From assembly GCF_002189065.1 (NCBI RefSeq), contig NZ_BDMN01000026.1:1-57158 (forward strand): 57,158 bases of DNA, written 5' to 3'. The stretch's first letter is position 1. Every line of letters starts with the position of its first letter. The translations under genes were made by a program, and so were the position numbers. The notes below the pieces were generated by a model that had not been told where the DNA came from, did no database searches, and was given only the letters and a program-made list of their open reading frames with translations. The stretch is from Bathymodiolus platifrons methanotrophic gill symbiont (lineage in GTDB: Bacteria > Pseudomonadota > Gammaproteobacteria > Methylococcales > Methylomonadaceae). Below, one piece after another: positions 48,301 to 57,158 of the stretch.

Positions 48301-49227
48301 GTGACTCAACGAATTATTAAAATTGCAACAAGACAGAGCCCTTTAGCTTTATGGCAAGCTGAATACGTAGCGGATAGATTACAGCAAGCTCACCCTGGGA
48401 TAAAAACCGAATTAGTTAAAATGGTGACCAAGGGCGATAAAATCCTAGATGCTCCTTTGGCTAAAATTGGTGGCAAAGGTTTATTTGTTAAAGAGCTAGA
48501 GCAAGGGATGCTGGAAGGTACGGCTGATATAGCGGTACATTCCATGAAAGATGTTCCTGTTGAATTTCCTGAGGGCTTACATTTGGCAGTTGTATTGCCG
48601 CGTGAAGACCCTACTGATGCCTTTGTATCTAACAAGTATCAATCGATTGAAGATTTACCTGCTGATGCCAGGATTGGCACCTCCAGTTTACGTCGGCAAT
48701 GCCAAATTGCTGAGAACAAGCCGAATGCAAAGATATTATCCTTAAGAGGAAATGTCAATACACGCTTAGCTAAACTGGATGCGGGTGATTATGATGCGAT
48801 TATCCTGGCAAGTGCAGGTCTCAAACGCTTAGGCTTTGCCAATAGAATTACTCAGCAACTGGATAGTACTGTAAGCCTACCAGCGATAGGGCAAGGCACG
48901 GTCGGGATTGAGTGTCGAGTGGATGATCTAGAGGTGAACCAGTTGCTAGCTCCCTTACAGGATGAAGAAAGTACCATTAGAATTAGAGCAGAACGTGCTA
49001 TGAATGAACGTTTGAATGGTGGCTGTCAAGTGCCTATTGCGGGCTTTGCTGAGTTGCAGGGTGGTCACATATATATGCGTGGATTAGTAGGTAAACCTGA
49101 TGGTAGTGTTATTTATCGGGCTGAGAAAACAGGCCCCATAGCAGATGCTGAAGCAATTGGTCGGGCAGTGGCTGATGAGTTACTGGCAAGTGGTGCTGCT
49201 GAGGTATTAAAAGAATTGTATGATTAG
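48301..49227 (+). CDS. hemC: Hydroxymethylbilane synthase (porphobilinogen deaminase)
   Basis: HemC joins four porphobilinogens into hydroxymethylbilane on a dipyrromethane cofactor. The 308 residues start at GTG (48301). The catalytic-aspartate region [20 protein letters not shown] (about 75-94), the anion-binding [12 protein letters not shown] (about 128-139), [13 protein letters not shown], and the cofactor cysteine in [12 protein letters not shown] (about 243) are present. It opens the hemC-hemD-hemX-hemY set. A MITE-like element lies 133 bp upstream. Confidence 0.96.
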   Translation: MTQRIIKIATRQSPLALWQAEYVADRLQQAHPGIKTELVKMVTKGDKILDAPLAKIGGKGLFVKELEQGMLEGTADIAVHSMKDVPVEFPEGLHLAVVLPREDPTDAFVSNKYQSIEDLPADARIGTSSLRRQCQIAENKPNAKILSLRGNVNTRLAKLDAGDYDAIILASAGLKRLGFANRITQQLDSTVSLPAIGQGTVGIECRVDDLEVNQLLAPLQDEESTIRIRAERAMNERLNGGCQVPIAGFAELQGGHIYMRGLVGKPDGSVIYRAEKTGPIADAEAIGRAVADELLASGAAEVLKELYD

Positions 49228-49252
49228 AGTTTAAGGGCGTCTGGCAGGGAAA

Positions 49253-50023
49253 ATGATGCAGACAGGAAAAAATATATTGGTCACACGGCCGGATCATCAA
49301 TCTAAAAACTTGTGTAAGTTGATTGAGCAGCAAGGCTGGCATGCTATTCGTTTTCCAGTAATCGACATTCAGGCTAAGCCGTTATCCACGAAAGATATAC
49401 AGCGAATACAAAATATAGAACAATATCGAAAGGTCATTTTTGTCAGTGTTAATGCAGTAAATTTTGCACTACAGCTAATTAATGGCAAAATAGATCGTTT
49501 GCAAAAATTAACGTGTATTGCTGTAGGTAAAGCTAGCTATCATGCTTTATCCGCTTCTGGGCTTAGCCACGTGTTAATGCCAGAGCAAGGTTTTAATAGT
49601 GAAGCAATCTTGGCAATGCCGGAAATGCAGGTGTTGTCTGGACAGTCCTGCCTGATAATTCGAGGTGAAGGGGGGCGTGAATTATTAGCGGATAGCTTAC
49701 GTGAACGCGGCGCTAGGGTAGATTATTTGGAAGTCTATAAGCGGGTATTACCAATAACCGATAATAAAATCATAGACGCCTATCTGCTGCAAAAAACGCT
49801 TAGCGCTATCCTTATATATAGTGGAGATGCACTAAAAAATCTGGTAAAAGTGCTTGTTAAAGAAGACTTTAACAAGCACTTGTTAAATATACCTTTAATT
49901 GTTATTAGTCAGCGAGTACAGATAATGGCTAAAACAATAGGGTTTAAGAATATTATTATTGCTGATGAAGCATCCGATGCAGCAATGATAAACGCATTAT
50001 TGAATGGGGAAGAATGTGGCTGA
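49253..50023 (+). CDS. hemD: Uroporphyrinogen-III synthase
   Basis: HemD closes hydroxymethylbilane into uroporphyrinogen III with inversion of ring D. The family is poorly conserved. Support comes from length (256 residues), the start KNILVTRPDHQSKNLCKLIE, the VFVSVNAVNFAL-like VSVNAVNFALQLI segment, GEGGRELLADSLRERGARVD then YLEVYKR in the middle, and the place directly after hemC (25 bases). The first of two adjacent ATG codons is used. Confidence 0.9.
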   Translation: MMQTGKNILVTRPDHQSKNLCKLIEQQGWHAIRFPVIDIQAKPLSTKDIQRIQNIEQYRKVIFVSVNAVNFALQLINGKIDRLQKLTCIAVGKASYHALSASGLSHVLMPEQGFNSEAILAMPEMQVLSGQSCLIIRGEGGRELLADSLRERGARVDYLEVYKRVLPITDNKIIDAYLLQKTLSAILIYSGDALKNLVKVLVKEDFNKHLLNIPLIVISQRVQIMAKTIGFKNIIIADEASDAAMINALLNGEECG

Positions 50024-51251
50024 AATTATAGAAGAACAAAATCAAGCTGAGGTAACGCCAACACCAACACCGGTATCGGTACCTACGGAAAAAAAATCTG
50101 GAAATGGTGCCTGGTTTGGGCTGGTTATTATATTGGTTGTTTTAGGTTTGGCTGGGGCAGGCTTTCTATTATTACAACAGTTACGTGACAAACAGCAGGA
50201 TTTAGGTGGTGAACTGAGTAAAGATACTCAGCAGATGCAAGAATTAACCAAACAAATTTCTGGTTATCAGGAACAGTTAGTTGCGATTCAGAGTCAATTG
50301 ACCAATTTAAGTGCGGAAGTGAATAGTAAAGAAACTAACTATGAGCACAAACTAAATGAGCATAGTGATATACATAATGAGCGCCTAGATAACACAGCAG
50401 AGCGATTAAAAGAATCTATACAGCGTATTCAAAGACAGTTGGGCAAGACTCGTGGTGACTGGTTAGTTGCCGATGCAGAATACCTATTAAGTGTTGCTAA
50501 CCGTCGTTTGCACTTAATGGGAGATGTCTCGACTACTATTGAAGCATTAAAAGCAGCCGATAATCGCTTGCGAGAGAGTGGTGATACTGCTGAATTCAAA
50601 GTCAGGGGGCAAATCACTAAAGAAATTGCATTAGTAAATAAAGTACAAGTCGCGGATGTTGTCGGTATTTATTCGACCTTGGAAATGCTGGAAGAAGATG
50701 TTATTAAATTAAACGTTTTTTTACCCTACTCAGGTAAGGGAAAAGATCAAGAAAATGCTCGTGACGCTTCATCAGGTCAGACTGCTGATGATTTAAATGA
50801 TGCGCTAGATAATGCTTTAATTGAAATTGAAGGTATTATTACTATTAGACGTTTAGATAACCCGGTTACAGAGATAATTACCCCGGAACAGAAAGCATTT
50901 ATAAATGAGCAGCTAAGTACCAAACTGGTTATTGTTAAGCTTGCCCTGGTACAGCATGATGATGCACTTTATCAGGCTGGTATTAAAGATGTTGTCCAGT
51001 GGTTAAATAAGAATTTTACGAAAGATGCAGAATATAAGCATTTCATGAGTGAATTAGACAGGTTAAAGCTTATACAGATTCGGAGTAATTTTCCGGATAT
51101 TAGTCAGTCACTTAAAATGTTAAGAAATATTACCAAATTAAGACTGGAAACGGATAAAGCTCTACGACCTGCAGCAGAGATTAAGTCCTCAACAAAACCT
51201 GAGACTAAAGTAGAGAGCTTAACACAGCCCACTACTCAGAAAACTCAATAA
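50016..51251 (+). CDS. hemX: HemX-like membrane protein (uroporphyrinogen-III C-methyltransferase family name)
   Basis: The protein of about 411 residues has a short cytoplasmic N-terminus, one membrane helix (AWFGLVIILVVLGLAGAGFL, about residues 30-50), then a long periplasmic coiled coil (QQLRDKQQDLGGELSKDTQQ and onward) and helical domain. HemX is always found with hemCD in this group, but its biochemical role is unproven despite the methyltransferase name. I prefer the GTG at 50016, which has GGGGA five bases ahead, over the ATG at 50004; either overlaps the end of hemD. Confidence 0.88.
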   Translation: MAEIIEEQNQAEVTPTPTPVSVPTEKKSGNGAWFGLVIILVVLGLAGAGFLLLQQLRDKQQDLGGELSKDTQQMQELTKQISGYQEQLVAIQSQLTNLSAEVNSKETNYEHKLNEHSDIHNERLDNTAERLKESIQRIQRQLGKTRGDWLVADAEYLLSVANRRLHLMGDVSTTIEALKAADNRLRESGDTAEFKVRGQITKEIALVNKVQVADVVGIYSTLEMLEEDVIKLNVFLPYSGKGKDQENARDASSGQTADDLNDALDNALIEIEGIITIRRLDNPVTEIITPEQKAFINEQLSTKLVIVKLALVQHDDALYQAGIKDVVQWLNKNFTKDAEYKHFMSELDRLKLIQIRSNFPDISQSLKMLRNITKLRLETDKALRPAAEIKSSTKPETKVESLTQPTTQKTQ

Positions 51252-51266
51252 CAGGAGAGTTGAGTT

Positions 51267-52493
51267 ATGAAAAATATTCTATTTTTTCTAGGAACCTTAA
51301 TTGCCGCAGTCGGGTTTGCCTTTATTGTCCATGAGTGGATGCTGCAATATGATGATCCGGGCTATGTCTTAATTGGTATCGGTCATTGGGCTTTGGAAAC
51401 ATCGCTAATTGTTTTTGCTGTTGGGCTTATTATCAGTTTCTTTATTTTCTATGTTTTGTTCAGGGTCCTGGGTTGGCTAATTCGTCTGCCGGGAAAAATA
51501 AAAATGCGTGGTAAATCGGTTAAATTTAACCGTTCACAAGATGCATTGATATCAGGATTGGTAGATTCGGCTGAAGGTAACTGGGAGAGAGCTGAAAATA
51601 CATTAATAAAACATGCGTCTAATAGCGGAGCCCCGTTAATACACTACTTGACGGCTGCACGAGCAGCGCATTCGCGTGGAGCAATGGAAAAGCGTGATGA
51701 ATATCTACAGCGTGCCACGAAAGATGCGCCAGGTTCTGAGGTTGCAGTAGGTTTAACTCAAGCTGAGTTACACCTGTCGCAAAAACAATTTGATCAGGCT
51801 CTGGAAACGCTGACAAAATTACATTCCATTGACTCTTCGCATGCCAGTGTTCTAAAGATGATGCACCAGACTTACCAGCAGTTAGGTGACTGGAAAGCGA
51901 TACGTGCGTTGTTACCTGCCTTTCATGAAAATAAAGTTTTTATGGAGGCCGAGGTCAAGCTATTAGAAGTAGAAACATATAGCGTGTTGTTAAAAGAAAC
52001 TGCTGAACATGCGGATGCTCGTGAAATTCAGGAGCTTTGGGACGGTGTTCCAGAGCATGTTAAAACCATGCCAGGCGTTCCGGCTATTTATTATGCTGCA
52101 ATGATTGAAGCGGGTGCAGGAGCGAAAATTGAAAAAGACCTGGTTAAGTCTTTAAATAATAAATGGGATATGACCCAGCTAGTTTTATTTGGCAGTGTTC
52201 AGTCTATAGATTTTCGTGGACAGTTAGAAATAGCTGAAAAATGGTTGTTACAGCACGGTAATGACCCTATCTTATTGCGTGTTCTGGGGAAAATCTCCAT
52301 TAAATGTGAGTTTGCTGACAAAGCTAAGAAATATCTAGCTAAAAGCATTGGTGTCGAGCCGACTGTCGAAGCCTATCGTATTTTAGGCAACTTTCTGGCA
52401 GAGGAAGATGATCAGGAGCGTGCAAGTGAATGTTATAAGCTTGGCCTTGAACTGGCATCGACTCAAGTCATCAGTCACGCGAGTGCAATGTAA
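51267..52493 (+). CDS. hemY: HemY, membrane-anchored TPR protein of the hem operon
   Basis: The 408 residues begin with two membrane helices (about 5-21, and about 42-68 with LIVFAVGLIISFFIFYVLFR) followed by TPR-like helical repeats (SQKQFDQALETLTKLHSIDS, AYRILGNFLAEEDDQERASE). This is the proteobacterial HemY, not the protoporphyrinogen oxidase of the same name in Gram-positives. It is thought to act in a late heme step or in organising heme enzymes. It lies 15 bases after hemX and closes the operon. Confidence 0.9.
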   Translation: MKNILFFLGTLIAAVGFAFIVHEWMLQYDDPGYVLIGIGHWALETSLIVFAVGLIISFFIFYVLFRVLGWLIRLPGKIKMRGKSVKFNRSQDALISGLVDSAEGNWERAENTLIKHASNSGAPLIHYLTAARAAHSRGAMEKRDEYLQRATKDAPGSEVAVGLTQAELHLSQKQFDQALETLTKLHSIDSSHASVLKMMHQTYQQLGDWKAIRALLPAFHENKVFMEAEVKLLEVETYSVLLKETAEHADAREIQELWDGVPEHVKTMPGVPAIYYAAMIEAGAGAKIEKDLVKSLNNKWDMTQLVLFGSVQSIDFRGQLEIAEKWLLQHGNDPILLRVLGKISIKCEFADKAKKYLAKSIGVEPTVEAYRILGNFLAEEDDQERASECYKLGLELASTQVISHASAM

Positions 52494-52679
52494 AATAGTA
52501 TTTCTCTGTGCTCGAGTAGAGTGTGGCTTTAGCCCGCCAATAACTTCTTGATACTACTATACTATGTGATTTTATTAGGGTTGTGAGCCAACCAGGCTCA
52601 CAGTAAAAGGGGCTTTAGAAGCGAATGTATCGCACGACTTCTTTATTCGAAGTGAAGATTTTTCTCAATCCAGAAAACT
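52494..52679. other. Gap with REP-like unit and hairpin after hemY
   Basis: A degenerate REP-like unit (GTAGAGTGTGGCTTTAGCCC then GCC, 52516-52538) is followed by a perfect 8-bp hairpin, TGTGAGCC/GGCTCACA, at 52582-52602. The hairpin has no U run and so is a weak terminator candidate for the hem operon. A smaller stem ACTTC/GAAGT lies near 52640. Confidence 0.5.
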
Positions 52680-53108
52680 ATGACTGATATTGATACTCAA
52701 TTCCTGGAGCGTTGCATACAGGCCTTAGGGAGAGCGTTGACGTTTCTACAAGATAGTGAACCTGACAGTATCGAGTATGAAATGTATCGTTCGGCCTGTA
52801 TCAAGGAATTTGAGATTATTCTTGAGCAATCGGGTAAATTACTTAAAAAAACCTTGAAACCCTACTTCCATAGTAATAAAGCTGCTGATAAATTAATCTT
52901 TAAAGATATTTTTCGTCAGGCAGCCTTGCATAGCATTATTAGCCTGGAAGAAACGGAAAGGTGGCTAAACTATCGTGACAATAGAAATACTACGGCACAT
53001 GATTATGGATTAGGTTTTGCCGAAGATACGCTAAAAGTGTTACCTCAGTTTATTATGGATGCAAAGTCGCTGGTTATAGCCATTGATAAGCAAAATCAGC
53101 ATGATTGA
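52680..53108 (+). CDS. HepT-like HEPN toxin (HI0074 type)
   Basis: The 142-residue all-alpha protein matches the family once called nucleotidyltransferase substrate-binding (HI0074 type). It carries the HEPN catalytic motif with the modifiable tyrosine, R-x4-H-x-Y, seen as RNTTAHDY near residue 104. In studied HepT/MntA pairs this is an RNase toxin silenced when the MNT partner adds AMP groups to that tyrosine. The paired nucleotidyltransferase gene follows and overlaps. Toxin-first order is the less common one. There is no strong ribosome site ahead of the ATG. Confidence 0.85.
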   Translation: MTDIDTQFLERCIQALGRALTFLQDSEPDSIEYEMYRSACIKEFEIILEQSGKLLKKTLKPYFHSNKAADKLIFKDIFRQAALHSIISLEETERWLNYRDNRNTTAHDYGLGFAEDTLKVLPQFIMDAKSLVIAIDKQNQHD

Positions 53109-53418
53109 TTTAAGAGAAAATGACCAGAAGCGGATTTGTGAACTGATAGAAAGAAATTTTAATGAGCCACTTGAGGTCTGGGCATACGGTAGCCGGATAA
53201 ATGGGACTAATCATGACGCGAGTGACTTGGACCTGGTGATGAGAGGCGCTAATTCTAGACGCTTAGATTGGGAACAAGTAATGAACTTCTGCGAGCAGTT
53301 AAAGGATAGTAATATTCCCATCATTGTAGAAGCGCGTGATTGGGCGAGGCTCCCCACTAGTTTTCATCAGCAAATTCTAAAAAAATACGAAGTTTTGTAT
53401 ACAAGCCTCTCAGGTTAG
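53101..53418 (+). CDS. MntA-like minimal nucleotidyltransferase antitoxin
   Basis: The protein of about 105 residues has the minimal nucleotidyltransferase signature G-S-x10-D-x-D, seen as GSRINGTNHDASDLDLV near residue 31, and a third acidic residue in VEARDW. It belongs to the MNT half of HEPN/MNT toxin-antitoxin pairs and would transfer AMP to the upstream HepT. I use the ATG at 53101 (MIDLRENDQK), which overlaps the toxin's end by eight bases; a TTG at 53083 is open but weaker. Confidence 0.86.
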   Translation: MIDLRENDQKRICELIERNFNEPLEVWAYGSRINGTNHDASDLDLVMRGANSRRLDWEQVMNFCEQLKDSNIPIIVEARDWARLPTSFHQQILKKYEVLYTSLSG

Positions 53419-53476
53419 GGAGGACTTCAGTTCGCCCTTCTAGATTCCGCCTTTGGAGTAAACCCGACCTACGGAG
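53418..53476. repeat. Degenerate REP-like unit between mntA and cmoB
   Basis: GGGAGGACTTCAGTTCGCCC at the left and the inverted CCCGACCTAC near 53464-53473 resemble the GTAG-GGCGGACT-type palindrome at 43734-43800. The unit lies in a convergent gap, where REP units often sit. It could also act as the hairpin that ends transcripts of the toxin-antitoxin pair. Confidence 0.45.
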
Positions 53477-53526
53477 AAAATGTGGTTTTTCCTTTTTCCT
53501 ATGCAGGAACAGGGGAACTAGAAAAG

Positions 53527-54501
53527 TTAATCAATCGTGGCAATAATAGTTGCACGCCTCGGGGCCGGATGCCCTTCAATGGTCAAATCTGGATTGTCAG
53601 GGTCTAAAAAATCTTCTAGCGAGTTAAAGGTCATCCACGGGGTTGATCGTTGTTCCTGCATACTCGTTTGATTAACGTCGACAACACGTATATTTTTAAA
53701 ACCGCAGCGTTTCATCCAGCCCACCAGAGTATCGCAAGTAGGTAAAAACCAGACATTACGCATACGCGCATAACGGCCCTCGGGTACTAAAACTTCGCCT
53801 TGCTTACCTTCGATGACCAGTGTTTCTAAAACCAGTTCGCCACCACTGCGTAAACAATCGCGTAAATCTGTTAAATGATCAATGGGCGAGCGGCGGTGGT
53901 AAAGTACTCCCATGGAAAACACAGTATCAAAAATTTTAGTTTTTTCAGGTATCTCTTCCAGAGTTAAGGGCAGGACATACGCCGGAGCTTCACCATATAA
54001 GCGACGTATTGCTTGAAACTGTAATACATGTAACTGCACAGGGTCAACTCCAACGACCATTTGCGCACCTGCTCCAAGCATGCGCCAGCAGTGATAGCCA
54101 TTACCACAGCCAACATCTAGAACTAGGCGCTTATCTAATGAGGTGATATGGTCTTTAATACGATCCCATTTCCAGTCTGAACGCCACTCGGTATCCAGAT
54201 GTAAACCAAATAAATCATAAGGTCCTTTACGCCAGGGGAACAGGTTTTTTAAGCCGGCATCCAGTTGTTGCCATGCAGCTGCTGATAATTCTTTAGTCTG
54301 ACCAATTTTAAACCCCTCATCATTAAGCTGGATACTCGGGTTAATGGGTACTGGTAATTGCTCAACGGCAGCATTCCATTTGGTGAAATTACCATGTGCT
54401 TGCGGATTTAGTTTTTGCTGAATTTGTTTTGCTAAAATGGAGCTCCAATGCACGGCGCCTCTTTCAGTTAGTAGTTCGTAAAGCGGTTGGTAGTCAATCA
54501 T
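53527..54501 (-). CDS. cmoB: tRNA U34 carboxymethyltransferase CmoB
   Basis: CmoB transfers the carboxymethyl group of carboxy-SAM to 5-hydroxyuridine 34 of tRNAs, giving cmo5U and wider wobble reading. The protein of about 324 residues contains LFPWRKGPYDLFGLHLDTEW then RSDWKWDRI, the SAM motif LVLDVGCGNGYHCWRMLGAG, and FSMGVLYHRRSPIDHL. I use the ATG at 54501 (MIDYQPLYEL), which overlaps the cmoA stop as ATGA. This matches the start of E. coli CmoB (MID). Confidence 0.95.
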   Translation of the reverse strand: MIDYQPLYELLTERGAVHWSSILAKQIQQKLNPQAHGNFTKWNAAVEQLPVPINPSIQLNDEGFKIGQTKELSAAAWQQLDAGLKNLFPWRKGPYDLFGLHLDTEWRSDWKWDRIKDHITSLDKRLVLDVGCGNGYHCWRMLGAGAQMVVGVDPVQLHVLQFQAIRRLYGEAPAYVLPLTLEEIPEKTKIFDTVFSMGVLYHRRSPIDHLTDLRDCLRSGGELVLETLVIEGKQGEVLVPEGRYARMRNVWFLPTCDTLVGWMKRCGFKNIRVVDVNQTSMQEQRSTPWMTFNSLEDFLDPDNPDLTIEGHPAPRRATIIATID

Positions 54502-55229
54502 TTCAGAGCACACATGGAAGCAAAGTTAAAATATTGAAACCAGACTTCAGCACTATCAAAGCCTGAATGCAGAAGGCGGTTTTTATGTTCAGCGAATGAC
54601 TCAGAAATTAAAACATTTTCCAGTGAGGCACGTTTCTGGCTTACTTCCATATCGCTATAGCCATTGGCTTTTTTAAAGGCATGGTGCATTTCTGTTTGTA
54701 AGGCTTGTTGTCTTGTGTCTTTAAACAAAAGCTTTTCAGAGAGAATTAATAAACCACCAGGCAGCAGCCCCGCATATATCTTTTTAATAAAGGCATCACG
54801 ATCAACTAAAGGAATAAATTGTAGAGTAAAATTCAATACAACCACAGATGCATTCTGTATATTAATGTCTTGAATATCACTACAAATTAACTCAACGGGA
54901 ATTGCTGCAGTGTCTCGATCTATGATTTTCTGGCAGCGTGATAGCATGGCAGTGGAATTATCCACAGCTATAATTTTACAGTTTGGTGCCGCTATTTTAT
55001 GACGCATGGAAAGAGTGGCAGCACCCAATGAGCAACCTAGGTCATAACAAAGACTATTCGGCTGTGCAAAGCGGCTGGCAAGTAAACCAATAGCTGAAAT
55101 AATAGCGCTGTATCCAGGTACAGAACGCTGTATCATGTCAGGGAAAACATCAACCACACTGTTATCGAATTTAAAACCATCGACATTCCCTAGTGGGCTT
55201 GCGTATAAAGTATCTTTTTGTGAATTCAT
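54498..55229 (-). CDS. cmoA: Carboxy-S-adenosyl-L-methionine synthase CmoA
   Basis: CmoA makes carboxy-SAM from SAM and prephenate for CmoB. The 243 residues (from the ATG at 55229, MNSQKDTLYASPLG) include VFPDMIQRSVPGYSAIISAI (about 28-47), the SAM loop CYDLGCSLGAATLSMRHKI, and VVLNFTLQFIPLVDRDAFI. An ATG four codons earlier (55241) is also possible. It is cotranscribed with cmoB and diverges from hemF with an 86-bp gap. Confidence 0.95.
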   Translation of the reverse strand: MNSQKDTLYASPLGNVDGFKFDNSVVDVFPDMIQRSVPGYSAIISAIGLLASRFAQPNSLCYDLGCSLGAATLSMRHKIAAPNCKIIAVDNSTAMLSRCQKIIDRDTAAIPVELICSDIQDINIQNASVVVLNFTLQFIPLVDRDAFIKKIYAGLLPGGLLILSEKLLFKDTRQQALQTEMHHAFKKANGYSDMEVSQKRASLENVLISESFAEHKNRLLHSGFDSAEVWFQYFNFASMCALK

Positions 55230-55312
55230 TTTAATTATCATAAAACCAGAGTGTTAATTTTACTTAATAATTGCCACTTTGTACGTAGAAATAAACTTTA
55301 AGGAGAAAATGA

Positions 55313-56248
<936 letters not shown>

Positions 56249-56354
56249 AGTGTCACACCAAGCTATGAAAGATATTTAGGTGGTTTAGGTTGCTAGGGTA
56301 AAAAATGCGCCCCTTTTTACGTCAGCTGAAGAAGGAGCTATGCACCACAAGGAA

Positions 56355-56396
56355 TTGACAAATATTAAAAATGAATATAAAGTCTAGTCTGACTAG
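56355..56396 (+). promoter_or_regulatory. Possible promoter and operator of the antitoxin gene
   Basis: TTGACA (56355-56360) and TATAAA (56376-56381) are 15 bases apart, a little short. Directly after the -10 box lies a perfect palindrome CTAGT-CTG-ACTAG (56384-56396). Phd/YefM antitoxins repress their own promoters by binding such palindromes, so this may be the operator. Confidence 0.45.
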
Positions 56397-56421
56397 TTTT
56401 TATGATAAGGAGTTAGACGCA

Positions 56422-56631
56422 ATGAAAAATAATACATGGCAACTTCAAGATGCAAAAAGCAAATTTAGCCAATTGGTTGAAAATGCTATGTCAAGTGAAC
56501 CCCAGTTTGTTACAAAACATGGAAATAATGCTGTGGTTATTCTTTCATTTGAAGATTATAAAAAAATCACAAAACCTAAAACGGACTTAGGAATAAGCAC
56601 GAAACAACTTCCCGATATTAATTATTCTTGA
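56422..56631 (+). CDS. Phd/YefM-type antitoxin, no toxin beside it
   Basis: The 69-residue protein begins MKNNTWQLQDAKSKFSQLVE, then PQFVTKHGNNAVVILSFEDY, the DNA-binding domain of Phd/YefM antitoxins. The ATG at 56422 has AAGGAG ten bases ahead and fits the family start better than the ATG at 56371. The C-terminal part that grips the toxin (after about residue 55, DLGISTKQLPDINYS) does not look like the family. The gene ends next to an ISAzo13-type element, and no toxin gene follows, so the pair was probably cut by the insertion. Confidence 0.75.
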   Translation: MKNNTWQLQDAKSKFSQLVENAMSSEPQFVTKHGNNAVVILSFEDYKKITKPKTDLGISTKQLPDINYS

Positions 56632-57158
56632 GGAATTGCACGGTAATTCCATTTTGGTAAATGTGTATCAAATACAATCGGCATTATTTCTTTGAAGTCA
56701 GCGGCATATTTTCGTCCTGTCTCGTATATTTTGTCGAGTATGTGAACAATTGTTGTTAGTCCTTTTGACGTTGATGTTCTAGAAATCAATGTTTTAACTG
56801 TTTCAACCGAGTCAAATACAACACCTTCACAAGCACGAGTCACATGAGGAAAAAAACGATGTTCAATGGGATTATACTTGGAGGTATAAGGAGGATAGTG
56901 GGCAATCCTAATTTCCAATCCAAGTGCATTCGCAGTCTTTTGTAAATCTTCTTTAAAAATGTAGTGCCGTGAGCTGTTACTCCCTCCACCATCGCAAAGG
57001 ATCAACAATGATTTTGCTTTAGGATAATGAATAATACCCTCGTTTACCCACCATTGAAATAAGCTATCACAGGCAAATTCACTGGTATCATGACTCGTTC
57101 CAAGCGTGATATATCCTGTGTTTCGTTTGAGGTCATAAAACCCATGAGGAATAACACT
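56622..57158 (-). CDS. ISAzo13-type transposase, C-terminal part (5' end outside window)
   Basis: The frame is open on the minus strand from the window edge to the stop at 56622-56624, about 178 residues. It contains IPHGFYDLKRNTGYITLGTS, HDTSEFACDSL, LLILCDGGGSNSSRH (a catalytic Asp), AHYPPYTSKYNPIEHRFFPH (with the glutamate of the DDE set) and the end LPKWNYRAIPQE. These match ISAzo13-family transposases, related to IS630. It is not broken in the visible part. It abuts and probably truncates the antitoxin gene at 56422. Confidence 0.8.
   Translation of the reverse strand, partial: SVIPHGFYDLKRNTGYITLGTSHDTSEFACDSLFQWWVNEGIIHYPKAKSLLILCDGGGSNSSRHYIFKEDLQKTANALGLEIRIAHYPPYTSKYNPIEHRFFPHVTRACEGVVFDSVETVKTLISRTSTSKGLTTIVHILDKIYETGRKYAADFKEIMPIVFDTHLPKWNYRAIPQE

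Overview
The window looks like the chromosome of an AT-rich gammaproteobacterium (my impression is roughly 40% G+C). The evidence is gene order and protein sequence: the hemA-prfA-prmC set, the lolB-ispE-prs-rplY-pth set, a tRNA(Tyr-Gly-Thr)-tuf-tRNA(Trp)-secE-nusG-rplKAJL-rpoBC run, a continuous str-S10-spc-alpha ribosomal superoperon, hemCD-hemX-hemY, cmoAB and oxygen-dependent hemF. Methylococcales or a related marine lineage is plausible, but the genus cannot be fixed by eye.

Layout. 1-2100 is a mobile-element island. An IS4-type transposase sits between two perfect 216-bp inverted repeats, each carrying the 3' end of a second transposase. The right repeat cuts into a remnant of a REP-associated tyrosine transposase. 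2106-5992 (minus) holds hemA, prfA, prmC and a JAMM peptidase. 6686-12201 (plus) holds a TPR lipoprotein, lolB, ispE, tRNA-Gln, prs, rplY and pth. 12208-25808 is the tRNA-tuf-secE-nusG-L11/L1-L10/L12-rpoBC block, with leaders and attenuator-like hairpins in the expected places. 25819-43625 is the str/S10/spc/alpha block from rpsL to rplQ, closed by a strong terminator. 43897-47880 (minus) holds gcvT followed by a badly broken gcvP. 47957-48160 is a MITE-like element with an 8-bp target duplication; it carries a third copy of 64 bp from the repeat at the start of the window. 48301-52493 is hemC-hemD-hemX-hemY. 52680-53418 is a HepT/MntA toxin-antitoxin pair. 53527-55229 (minus) is cmoA-cmoB, and 55316-56248 is hemF. 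56422-57158 holds a Phd-type antitoxin without a toxin, abutting a partial ISAzo13-type transposase that runs off the window.

How the genes work together. The core is the machinery for transcription and translation: RNA polymerase subunits, about 30 ribosomal proteins, EF-Tu twice, EF-G, NusG, RF1 and its methyltransferase, Pth, five tRNAs, and tRNA wobble modification by CmoAB. SecE and SecY supply the translocon. Six heme-biosynthesis genes or associated genes (hemA, hemC, hemD, hemX, hemY, hemF) lie in three separate places.

The most noteworthy signals are not in the core. They are the inverted-repeat element and its 64-bp satellite in a MITE, the multiply broken gcvP, a perfect terminator-like hairpin inside the 5' end of pth, two EF-Tu genes that differ at about 19 residues and share a 10-residue insertion after NKAD, and triple 12-bp repeats that build the tRNA-Tyr promoter. 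I found no CRISPR array, no rRNA gene and no clear candidate for a wholly new multi-gene system.
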